Assembly: GCA_025349905.2 (NCBI GenBank)
Contig: MU624755.1
Span: 1 to 25,882 of the forward strand
Reading direction: 5' to 3'
Length of the DNA stretch: 25,882 nt
From: Blastocladiella britannica
Lineage: Eukaryota; Blastocladiomycota; Blastocladiomycetes; Blastocladiales; Blastocladiaceae
Part shown: in pieces, positions 18,438 through 25,709 of the stretch
Layout of the letters: each line of letters begins with the position of its first letter
Numbering within the stretch: position 1 is the first letter of the stretch
Notes under the pieces: generated by a model
What the model was told of the DNA's origin: nothing
The model's input: only the letters and a program-made list of their open reading frames with translations
Databases searched by the model: none
Made by a program: the position numbers and the translations under genes

Positions 18438-19727
18438 ATGGCCCTGCTACGTCCCCGTAACCCGCAACAACCGGCCGCTCCTCCTTCGAAATCGCCGAAT
18501 CCTACGGTCACTGGGATTGCGCCGGTGGCATCCGCAACTGCATTCGGGACCAGCGACTCCCCACCGCAAAACCAACAAGAGGTCGGGCTGACGTCGGGTC
18601 CCGTGGTGGTGATTCTGAGCGTGCTAGCGACGCTGGTGTTTTGCACCGTGGCGGGCGTGTGCCTATTGATGCTCTTTACGCAGCGCGACCCGCAGTCCCG
18701 TTGGAAGCGCTCGTTCCGGCGCCGGCGCAACGAGGGCACGGCGCTGGAGGCCGCGGGGGAGCTGCCGCCGGCCGACCGCCGCATGTTACTGTCGCTGACG
18801 CGGCGCGAACGCCGGGCGTTGCGCCGGGACCGTGGCGCGCCCGATGGCACCGAGGCGCTGCCTGGGTTCCCGCACGAGACTCTGCCAAAGTACGCGACGC
18901 TGGGCGGGTCGTTTCAGCGCATGGTGCGCACGCTGACCGGGTCGCGGTCGTCCCCGACAACGCCGACGTCGCCACCGCCTCCGACTGCTGATGGCGCTGC
19001 TACCGCACCAGGATCCACGACGCAAGGCCGGACTGTTGTCGGCCGCTCCGACTCGCACGTATCGCTGACGCTGCCGCCCGGGTACGCCACCATGGATCCG
19101 CATGAGCAGCAGCAACATCAGCAGCACCCGGGCGCCGCCGCCACCGTGACACGGACTGCCAGCTCCACGTCGCTCCGCGGGACCATGCCGACGGTTGGCG
19201 AAGAGGACGAGGATGCAGCGGTGGCGTTGGAGCAGCAACATCAGATGGCATCGCCATCGTCGGGCCTGGACTCTGCCTTGACCCTGGTGCACCCGACCTC
19301 TCCTCCTCCTCCTCCTCCGCATTCACAGCAAGCGCACAGTGGTGGTATTGGCGATGTGGCACTTCCAGCCCCGACCGCCAGCCCCCGGTCCGCACCGCGC
19401 CCGCTCATGACCACCGCAGTGCCCCGCCTGCCCCCACCGCCATCCTCGTTGCCTCCGCAGCCGCAAGAGGACATTCATGGTCTGGGCCAGGACCAGTTTT
19501 ACGTGACGTTGGCGCCGTTGCGCGAAGTGTCGGAGCACAGCCAGGTGAGCTCGACCCACCACGTTGGCGGCGTGATCATCATGTCCGAGTACGACTCGGA
19601 GGACCCGGCGATGGCCGACGGTGACGACGGGATGGCGACGCTCCGGCCTCCAGCTACGCCACCAGGGGCCATGTCCCAGCTTCGGTCGTCGCTGCAACTC
19701 CCCGTTTTGGACGGCGCTCATGAGTAA
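18438..19727 (+). CDS. Single-pass membrane protein with long disordered cytoplasmic tail, function unknown
   Basis: 429 residues, no recognised domain. Residues ~1-55 are Pro/Ser/Thr-rich with no signal peptide. A strong hydrophobic segment at ~57-82 (VVVILSVLATLVFCTVAGVC) is followed at once by a basic cluster (RWKRSFRRRRN). This predicts one membrane span with the N-terminus outside and a ~340-residue cytoplasmic tail. A second basic helix (RRERRALRRDRG) follows. The tail is low-complexity, with His/Gln and poly-Pro runs and a final acidic segment (EYDSEDPAMADGDDG). Motifs such as LPKYATLGG and PGYATMDPHEQ hint at Tyr-based sorting or phosphorylation sites. The architecture recalls fungal sensor or axial-budding-like membrane proteins, but no homology can be claimed. 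I prefer ATG 18438 (A at -3) over the in-frame ATG at 18360 (C at -3). Confidence 0.6.
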   Translation: MALLRPRNPQQPAAPPSKSPNPTVTGIAPVASATAFGTSDSPPQNQQEVGLTSGPVVVILSVLATLVFCTVAGVCLLMLFTQRDPQSRWKRSFRRRRNEGTALEAAGELPPADRRMLLSLTRRERRALRRDRGAPDGTEALPGFPHETLPKYATLGGSFQRMVRTLTGSRSSPTTPTSPPPPTADGAATAPGSTTQGRTVVGRSDSHVSLTLPPGYATMDPHEQQQHQQHPGAAATVTRTASSTSLRGTMPTVGEEDEDAAVALEQQHQMASPSSGLDSALTLVHPTSPPPPPPHSQQAHSGGIGDVALPAPTASPRSAPRPLMTTAVPRLPPPPSSLPPQPQEDIHGLGQDQFYVTLAPLREVSEHSQVSSTHHVGGVIIMSEYDSEDPAMADGDDGMATLRPPATPPGAMSQLRSSLQLPVLDGAHE

Positions 19728-19824
19728 ACCTTTTCTTTTCTTTTGCCCCCAAGCACTTTTTTTTTTCCTCCATTGCTCTGGCGTGTCATGACAATAAAAA
19801 ATACCAGAAAATTGCAAGTAAAAT

Positions 19825-20091
19825 TTATTGGTCGGGCACAACGGTGGTCAGGAGCACCACGTCCTCGGCATCGTGCACGGGCGACAGCAGGATCTCGGGC
19901 TTGAATGCGACGATCTTGCGCTTCTTGGCCGCCTTGAGGGTGCCGAGCAGACCCTCGAGCGTGTTGGAAATCAGGTCGTCCTTGGCCAGCAGACCATACT
20001 TGACGGTGGTGGTGCCGTCCGAGAGCTGTGTGCCGAGGCGCTGGATCGCGGTGACGAGGAAGCGGATTTCTTGGACCACGGGCACCACCAT
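19825..20091 (-). CDS. ABRACL: Costars domain protein (ABRACL family)
   Basis: 88 residues, essentially the Costars domain alone, close to the ~80 residues of ABRACL and Dictyostelium costars. These small proteins are linked to actin dynamics and cell motility. Matching blocks are EIRFLVTAIQRLG, DGTTTVKYGLLAKDD, LEGLLGTLKAAKKRKIVAF and the terminal DVVLLTTVVPD. The start at 20091 is chosen because homology begins right there; the frame is open further upstream but reads as random sequence. The gene has no intron. It diverges from the Nudix gene with 61 bp between start codons, and converges with the membrane-protein gene, 97 bp between stops. Confidence 0.9.
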   Translation of the reverse strand: MVVPVVQEIRFLVTAIQRLGTQLSDGTTTVKYGLLAKDDLISNTLEGLLGTLKAAKKRKIVAFKPEILLSPVHDAEDVVLLTTVVPDQ

Positions 20092-20152
20092 TTTGTATTT
20101 TACTCTTTTGAATTTGAAGCAGACGCACGAAAAGAAAGCGGGACAGAGGAAT
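20092..20152. promoter_or_regulatory. Divergent intergenic region, Costars / Nudix
   Basis: Only 61 bp separate the two start codons, so the core promoters must overlap or lie inside the neighbouring coding regions. No recognised site. Confidence 0.45.
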
Positions 20153-20963
20153 ATGTACCTCACAGAGCTCGAAGCGCCAACGTGCATTCCGACCATCACT
20201 GCGTCGATCCCCGCGCCGCCGCTGCACTGGCTCGGCCTCAAGACTCTGACATACACGGTGCCCGACCACCCCAGGGGCAGCAACGCCGAGCGCTCGTACG
20301 AGGCCGTGTACCGCACTCGCCACGGCGCCGCACCCAAGCCTGGTATCTCGGCCCATGAGCTGCGCAACCAGCGTGGCCGACACGATGGTAATGCCTTTTT
20401 CCCATTTTTTTGTCAAAAAAAGAAAAACCTTACTCATGGGAAATGCGGCCAACGGGAAATGGGTAGCCAACGATATCATCGCAACCACGGTCTCCAAGAC
20501 AACCCCAGAGCTGCACAATCGTGTGGTGATCGTGATGCAGTACCGTCCCGCCGTCAACGCGTACACACTCGAGTTCCCTGCCGGATGCATTGACCCGCAC
20601 GAGACTGATGCGATGGCGTCAGCGCTGCGGGAGCTGAAGGAAGAAACGGGCCTAACCGCGCAGCCATCGTCCGTGTCCTCGGCGTACATGTTCACGTACG
20701 AGCCCGGAATCACGTCGTCGTGCGGGATGGCCGTCACCTGCACCATCGACATGGACGATCCGGTCACTGCGATGCCCACGCCGCATCTCGAGGACGGCGA
20801 GTGGAGTTTGTGCACGTACCTGCTGCCTCTGGACGGACTGGCGGCGCGGTTGCAGGCGTTTGTGGCCGCGCACGAGCATGTGATGCTGGATTCGCGGCTC
20901 GGCGCGTTTGCGCTCGGGTTGCAGTATGCGTCCTCACTCCACTTGCCGGCTGCGGCGAAATAA
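20153..20963 (+). CDS. NUDT5: Nudix hydrolase, ADP-sugar pyrophosphatase (NUDT5/YSA1-like)
   Basis: Exons 20153-20387 and 20467-20963 give 243 residues. NUDT5/Ysa1 enzymes hydrolyse ADP-ribose and related ADP-sugars to AMP and sugar phosphate. The segment ERSYEAVYRTRHG matches the strand region before the active site, and NRVVIVMQYRPAVNAYTLEF leads into the Nudix box. The box reads GCIDPHETDAMASALRELKE then ETGL. RE, EE and the closing G-hydrophobic are intact, but there are eight residues instead of seven between the first Glu and Arg-Glu. Downstream, TPHLEDGEW and LDSRLGAFALGLQYAS match the NUDT5 C-terminal half. The intron (79 nt, GTAATG to GGTAG) is placed by phase: it joins GAT-G to CC-AAC. 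A poly-A-like AATAAA overlaps the stop. The gene converges with the DUF1640 gene, 31 bp apart. Confidence 0.92.
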
Positions 20964-20994
20964 AACAGTTGATGCGATATAAATATATTATGTT

Positions 20995-21945
20995 CTAGTG
21001 CAGGAAGCGCAAGTATGCTGTTTTTTTTTTTTTTTTTTTTTTTTGGTTGTGAGGTTTAAACCAGGCAGGAAAACATGAAAAATGGTCATACCAAGAACCA
21101 ACGATCCACCACCGACCAACGTTCCGACAACATTGCGGATAATATCGTACCTGTGCACAAGCAAAGGATGTGAGCATTCCAAGAAAAAAAGGAGAGCACA
21201 AAAAACATACTTGATCGACTCCATTACTGTGCGAATGTTGGCAATCTCGGTCTCGATCCGCGCGTCGGCCTCGCGGATCTTGGCCTCTTGCACGCTCGAC
21301 TCGTCGCGAATGCGGCCCTTTTCCAGATTCATGTCCAGCCGCACGCCCGCCTGCAACCGATTGGTCTCTTCGCGCAGCCGCTGTTTGAGCTTCTCGAGCT
21401 CGGCCGTCAGCCGCTCCGTCTCGGTCCGCAGCAGCGAGAAATCAGACTTTTCCAGCATCTTCATTTCCGACTTGAGCGCCGTAAAGTCCACCTTGTACAT
21501 GTGCGTGTTCTGTTTACTTTACAATGGGGCCGCCCTGGTCAGGACCGCCATAATTAATACCGTAAAAAAATATCAAAAAGACCTTCTCCTGCTCCGGCTT
21601 GGTGACCATGGTGCTGCGCAGGTTGGTGATCGAGTCGCCAATCACCTCCAAGAAGCTCTGCATGATGGCCTCGGCCTGGACGCGCGTGAACCCTTCCTGC
21701 TCGAGCCGCTGCACAAATTTGTACGTGTCAAATGTCGGCTGCCCAGTCATAGACGATGACTGCGGCACTGGCAGCGGCGGTGGCAGCGGCATCGCCATGG
21801 GTGCCGGCGCAGGCGTCGACGGCGATGGTGCAGGCGAGGGCGTTGACGTGGCAGTGTATTGGCGGGCGTGCCATGACGAAATTATGTACGGCGACGACGC
21901 GCCGAGCCGGCTGCGAGGCGCAAGGCGGAGGACGTGTGGCAACAT
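20995..21945 (-). CDS. DUF1640/CCDC90-family mitochondrial coiled-coil protein (four exons)
   Basis: Exons in coding order: 21583-21945, 21211-21509, 21092-21150, 20995-21017; 247 residues. The family includes MCUR1, CCDC90B and yeast Fmp32, which are inner-membrane proteins tied to the calcium uniporter or cytochrome oxidase assembly. Order: Arg/Ser-rich presequence (1-35), Pro/Ala linker, the family head (FDTYKFVQRLEQEGFTRVQA, near residue 57), VTKPEQEK, then a long coiled coil (YKVDFTALKSEMKMLEKSDF through RIETEIANIRTVMESIK). It ends in a short hydrophobic anchor with AYLRFLH as the last residues, typical of the family. All three introns (73, 60 and 74 nt) keep phase. The last contains a 24-nt homopolymer. 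Reading through it instead would give a lysine run, which I reject. The start codon lies 1 nt after the stop of the upstream gene on the same strand. Confidence 0.88.
21021..21044. repeat. 24-nt poly-T homopolymer in the last DUF1640 intron
   Basis: An uninterrupted run of 24 T on the plus strand (A on the coding strand), directly before the acceptor CAG of the third DUF1640 intron. It replaces the usual polypyrimidine tract with a purine run. Its length is likely to vary or be miscalled. Confidence 0.95.
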
Positions 21946-21946
21946 T

Positions 21947-23674
21947 TTATTTATGAATTTTTTGGTGGATGGGAAGAAGATAACCGAGCCACAGGCCGAC
22001 CGCACTCGCCGGCGCACACTTGACCGATTTCAACTCAAGGGCTGATGGAAACACGGTGCCGTGGACCCGGTGCATGGCGTAGTACCACCGAGCAACGTCG
22101 AGGCAGCCGTCATTCAGCGCGCTCAGCACTTTGCCGACGCTGATATTGAACGCATCGCGAGCAGTGACCTGGGACCAGACGCCATCGAAAACCGTAAGCA
22201 CGGGGAGGCTTCCCTCTTCCTGGAAGCGCGCGACCGATCTTCCCCCGGCAGTGACGATTGGGAACGAGGGACGGTCGGGCAGCTCCATCATCCCCAACCG
22301 GTCTTGCGCAACGATCGAGGCAAGGTCGCACAACGTCACACTCGGAAGCGGGGAATCAGCGGTGCACTGCTCAATGTACCACTGCAGGAGGTCAAAGTCG
22401 CGGTACCTCAGCAAGTTGGAAAACGTCAGCGGCGAGAGGCTGGGCTCAAGATCGTATTGGCCACGGCGGGCCCACCACCACTCGACCGCGTCAACGTCGA
22501 CGCTCGTCGCAATGGGCTTTTCCATCAATGTGTCCAGTTTCGACCCATTGAAGGAGCCTGAAATGATGTCAAGCACATCCGCGTCCACCTCGCCACTCGC
22601 CACCTTGGCCTCCCACCACCGGATCACGTTCAAGTGACCGAATGGGCGCATCGGCCGCCAGGCTCGGGAAAACATGACCTTGGTTGTGGCAGAGTTGCAG
22701 GCCAGGTCCCAAAACCAATCGAGAAAGTGGATATTGCCATGCTCGCACAGGTCGTCCAGCGATTGGGTCAAAAGTGCTGCTGCCTGATCGCGGCCCACTT
22801 GCAGCGCCGTGTCCTCCCACCACACCTGGAACTGGGCCAGGTTGTTTGAGGCACACATGAGCCACAACGGAAGCGCCGTCGCAAGGATCGGCAGCGCGGA
22901 CGGCTGGCCTGTCCCGGCACAGTATGCGCGCCACCAGTCAATCATCAGCAGCCCGTTATCGGTGTTGCACATCAAGCGGAGTGGGAACTCGCCTGCCTCC
23001 ATGTTGGCAGCGCAAATCATGAACGGCCCTTGCGGAGGCTGCGTCGCGTGCTCAGCGACCCACCAGTCCAGGGTAGCCACCACCCGTTCCGCTGGCTGGA
23101 TTGGGGCAATTTTTGGGCTGGAGAGGACCTGGTAAAACGGGGGGCACGTCAGCCCATGGCGAGTCGCATATGCCTTGAGCCACGCCAGGGAGCGCACCTG
23201 GCCCCAGTAAGTGGCCTCGCAGAAAGGCAAGTAGAGCTCAGATCGAAAGCTGGTTCCAGTGACGGCCACGCACCAGTCCAAAATTTCAGTGTGTCCGTTC
23301 CGAAGGGCAGCAACGAACGCGTGTTGGAGCGGCCAATTCGAGAATGATCGGTCCGATATCGGCTGAAAATGCGCATGCGTCGGGCGTGAGTCGCGTGTCC
23401 AATGAAGCAGGTGCACATGTCCAGCGCCTGCAGCACCGAGAGCAATGAGCTCAATGGTTCGATCCGAGACGGGGCAATCCAGCGACTGCAGCAAGTCAAG
23501 TCGGCCAAGCGCACCAAGGCTGTCCATGGGCACCAGGCGACGAATAAAATGGCGTTGTGTCCACGGCGTATCGGTGTTGGGCAGGGCACTGAGGAACGCC
23601 AAGCCCTTTTCGAGCGAGTATACTTTGTGAACGGCAAAGGCCAGGATGCGGTCCACGACGAGGGGAATCTCCAT
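21947..23674 (-). CDS. Leu-x-Trp-Trp repeat protein (degenerate ankyrin-like), minus-strand copy
   Basis: One open frame of 575 residues, no introns, no assigned domain. From about residue 85 the protein repeats a helix-pair pattern roughly every 35-50 residues, each ending in a signature like LLHWTRDSR, ILDWCVAV, SLAWLKAYA, TLDWWVAEHA, MIDWWRAYCA, QVWWEDTA, FLDWFWDLA, VIRWWEAKVA, AVEWWWARRG, LLQWYIEQC and VARWYYAMHR. The spacing and the repeated 'alanine-rich helix, Gly-His, Leu-x-Trp' logic resemble degenerate ankyrin repeats. The N-terminus (IPLVVDRILAFAVHKVYSLE) looks like an F-box-type or capping helix region; this is inference. A binding or adaptor role is likely, but no partner is suggested. 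It is a paralogue of the divergent gene that starts 61 bp away. Its last codons end 1 nt before the DUF1640 start codon. Confidence 0.75.
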   Translation of the reverse strand: MEIPLVVDRILAFAVHKVYSLEKGLAFLSALPNTDTPWTQRHFIRRLVPMDSLGALGRLDLLQSLDCPVSDRTIELIALGAAGAGHVHLLHWTRDSRPTHAHFQPISDRSFSNWPLQHAFVAALRNGHTEILDWCVAVTGTSFRSELYLPFCEATYWGQVRSLAWLKAYATRHGLTCPPFYQVLSSPKIAPIQPAERVVATLDWWVAEHATQPPQGPFMICAANMEAGEFPLRLMCNTDNGLLMIDWWRAYCAGTGQPSALPILATALPLWLMCASNNLAQFQVWWEDTALQVGRDQAAALLTQSLDDLCEHGNIHFLDWFWDLACNSATTKVMFSRAWRPMRPFGHLNVIRWWEAKVASGEVDADVLDIISGSFNGSKLDTLMEKPIATSVDVDAVEWWWARRGQYDLEPSLSPLTFSNLLRYRDFDLLQWYIEQCTADSPLPSVTLCDLASIVAQDRLGMMELPDRPSFPIVTAGGRSVARFQEEGSLPVLTVFDGVWSQVTARDAFNISVGKVLSALNDGCLDVARWYYAMHRVHGTVFPSALELKSVKCAPASAVGLWLGYLLPIHQKIHK

Positions 23675-23735
23675 TTCCGCTGCCGAATTTTTCGAGTTTT
23701 GATTTGGATCAGATCAGCAAAACGAAAAAGGCGAA
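23675..23735. promoter_or_regulatory. 61-bp divergent promoter between two repeat-family paralogues
   Basis: AT-rich, with an ATTTTTCGAGTTTTGATTT stretch and a tandem GATCAGATCAG at about 23708-23718. The paralogues on either side share the Leu-x-Trp-Trp repeat design, so this is probably a head-to-head duplication with a shared promoter. Confidence 0.45.
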
Positions 23736-24965
23736 ATGACGTCGCTGTACCATGGCGACATTGCCGCCCTTGTGCTCGAGCGCGCGGCCTTGACAACTTG
23801 CTCCCTCAGCCATGGTCTGGAAATCCTGCGCGTTCTCCCCGCCGCCGAGCAGCCCAGCACTTGTTCCGCGTTATTGGCACGCGGGATTGTCGACCCGCCG
23901 ATCGCTGTCGCCCTCGGCTACGCGAGCCTCCTCAAGAAATTCCCAGCATGGCTTCTTTTGGAAGCACGCACCGACATTATCAAGGCGCTGGCCATGACAG
24001 GTGACCTTACCGCTATAAAAACGTTTTATCTCAAGGTTCCGAGCATGCATCCGCCCATTCAGCTCGAGGGATCCGAGCATGGCGTTCTCGTTGATGCTAC
24101 CTTGGAGTCCGGCCACGTTTGCATCCTGGAGTGGGTGGTCGCCACTGCTGCCCAAGAGCAATGGGAGATCGACTGGCACGACTGGTCCTGGGGAAGCGTT
24201 GCCAAGCTCGGCCACATTTCGGCACTCGAATGGGCGCTCCGGAACGACATTTTCCAGCTCAGCGCGTTCTCCCATGCCGTGGTCGGACCTGCAGCACGCC
24301 ATGGGCAGTTACAAGTGCTCGTTTGGTACCATGCCCAATTGCAAGTCCGTGGAGGCGAAACGTTTTCAATGGGAGTGTCCAACATGATTGCTCGATCCGC
24401 TGCGCAAGGTGCTCATCGCCGTGTGCTCGACTGGTGGTGGGTCAACATTGCATCCACATTCACCCCCTGCCTCCCGTACCCAAAGCCGTTTGACGGTATT
24501 GTTGCTGCAGCACTGTCGAATGGCGACCTCGCAACTGTGCAGTGGCTCTGGGACAAGTACGATGCCCATCACACGCCTGATCACGCCTTTGCGACACCTG
24601 CGGCGCTGATTTCCGCCCTCAGCAGTGGATCGCTCCTGGCTGTCGAGTGGCTGTGGGCAATCGCAGCACAGCCAGAGTGGGTCGAGATCCTTTACAACTG
24701 GAATGGAGAACCGTACACGTCCTACCTGGGCAACCGATTTGCCACCTCACTCCCATTGCTCAAGTGGTGGTATCAAACCCAAGCTTACGCGGGCGGCGAT
24801 CCAGTCGTGGTCTGTACACGGGCATACACTTTTGCGTGCGCCAAGGCCGGCGCTGTCGAGGTCCTGGACTGGGTCATTTCGCTACCCGACCAGTCCAAGG
24901 TGGTCTGGGGCGAATCGCTCGCTGCCACCGCGCTGCTGCATCGCCAGCAGCAGGTACTGGAATAG
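23736..24965 (+). CDS. Leu-x-Trp-Trp repeat protein, plus-strand copy, cut short by an amber codon
   Basis: 409 residues to a TAG at 24963-24965. The same frame continues without any other stop to 25484. The N-terminus (ALVLERAALTTCSLSHGLEI, then LRVLP) parallels that of the minus-strand copy in pattern (Ser-Leu-x2-Gly-Leu-x-(I/F)-Leu). Repeat signatures include CILEWVVATA, ALEWALRND, VLVWYHAQL, VLDWWWVNIA, TVQWLWDKYD, AVEWLWAIAA, LLKWWYQTQA and VLDWVISL. If the TAG were a sense codon the protein would be about 582 residues, close to the 575 of its paralogue, so the stop looks like a single recent nonsense change. A truncated protein of nine or so repeats may still be made. A 12-nt GT...AG segment covers the TAG but is far too short to be an intron. 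Confidence 0.65.
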   Translation: MTSLYHGDIAALVLERAALTTCSLSHGLEILRVLPAAEQPSTCSALLARGIVDPPIAVALGYASLLKKFPAWLLLEARTDIIKALAMTGDLTAIKTFYLKVPSMHPPIQLEGSEHGVLVDATLESGHVCILEWVVATAAQEQWEIDWHDWSWGSVAKLGHISALEWALRNDIFQLSAFSHAVVGPAARHGQLQVLVWYHAQLQVRGGETFSMGVSNMIARSAAQGAHRRVLDWWWVNIASTFTPCLPYPKPFDGIVAAALSNGDLATVQWLWDKYDAHHTPDHAFATPAALISALSSGSLLAVEWLWAIAAQPEWVEILYNWNGEPYTSYLGNRFATSLPLLKWWYQTQAYAGGDPVVVCTRAYTFACAKAGAVEVLDWVISLPDQSKVVWGESLAATALLHRQQQVLE

Positions 24966-25484
24966 TATTTCGAGCATCGCGCACAGCTGCCCACTCAGCT
25001 GCAGCCAACTTCGTTTTTCGATCGTAACGCTGGTTACTCGCGTGGTCTCGCAGTCATGGACTGGTGGGAAACGCGTATCGGCTTTCCCGGCAAGTTGCTT
25101 TTGGCACTTGGAACTGAAACTGCGCGTCATGGCAATTACGAGTGGGTCTTGTGGTGGTGCACTCGCATATCTGCATGCACGCACCGTGAGACGATCCGAG
25201 TCGGGCTCATTGAAGCGCTGTTGGCGGCCCGATCAGCATGGGCGCGCCAACTCCTGATGAACACCGCCGCCGATTTGAGGTTTGATGTTGACAAACTTGT
25301 TGCTGGTCATACGTGTGTGCGTCATTTCAACACCATTGAAGCAGTGTGCTGGTGGTTTGTATATATGCGCGGCGACGCTGCAAAGGAATCGTGGAAGTCC
25401 CAAAAGTTTGGTGCTCTCAGCTCGTGTGAATGGTGCCAGGAGCGGATGTTGGATGCGGCCCGTTTGGAGAGAGAATTGTTGTAA
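24966..25484 (+). pseudogene. In-frame 3' remnant of the plus-strand repeat gene
   Basis: 172 further codons in the same frame after the amber codon, ending at TAA 25482-25484. They keep the family pattern (VMDWWETRIG, WVLWWCTRIS, VCWWFVYMRG) and end RLERELL. There is no new frameshift or stop, which suggests the interruption is recent, is read through, or is a base-call error. Confidence 0.6.
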
Positions 25485-25571
25485 TTAAATAAATTTATTT
25501 TATTTGGGGAGGAGGGAACTTGTGCTTGGAGCTTTGAACATTGAGGACGCTTGATTTTTGGACTTGATACT

Positions 25572-25709
25572 TTACATCTCAGCATTGTCTTGAGGGGGAG
25601 TGCTGCGTGAAACATTCTCACCGAGAAGCATCAGTCCGGCCTCGACAGTGGCAGCAGTGTTGGCCAGGACAACGGCAAGAGTGGCGACGAGAAGGGTAAT
25701 GAAGCGCAT
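25572..25709 (-). CDS. Small secreted peptide, 45 residues
   Basis: The ORF starts MRFITLLVATLAVVLANTAA, a clear signal peptide with n-region, hydrophobic core and small residues for cleavage near Ala20-Ala24. A mature peptide of about 21-25 residues follows (GLMLLGENVSRST, then PPQDNAEM). It has no cysteines; one Asn-Val-Ser sequon is present. Codon use is like that of the neighbours. A good donor sequence, GTGAGAATG, sits inside the ORF just after CTTCTCG, so the true product could be longer through splicing to an exon downstream. No homologue is recognised. It converges with the repeat gene, 87 bp between stops. Confidence 0.55.
   Translation of the reverse strand: MRFITLLVATLAVVLANTAATVEAGLMLLGENVSRSTPPQDNAEM

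Noticed and set aside
20998..21091. Lysine-rich C-terminus of the DUF1640 protein read through the homopolymer
   Set aside because: A phase-correct GT-AG intron removes the run and gives the family-typical end AYLRFLH.
24952..24965. 12-nt GTACTGGAATAG as an intron removing the amber codon
   Set aside because: No spliceosomal intron is this short; confirmed introns here are 46-79 nt.
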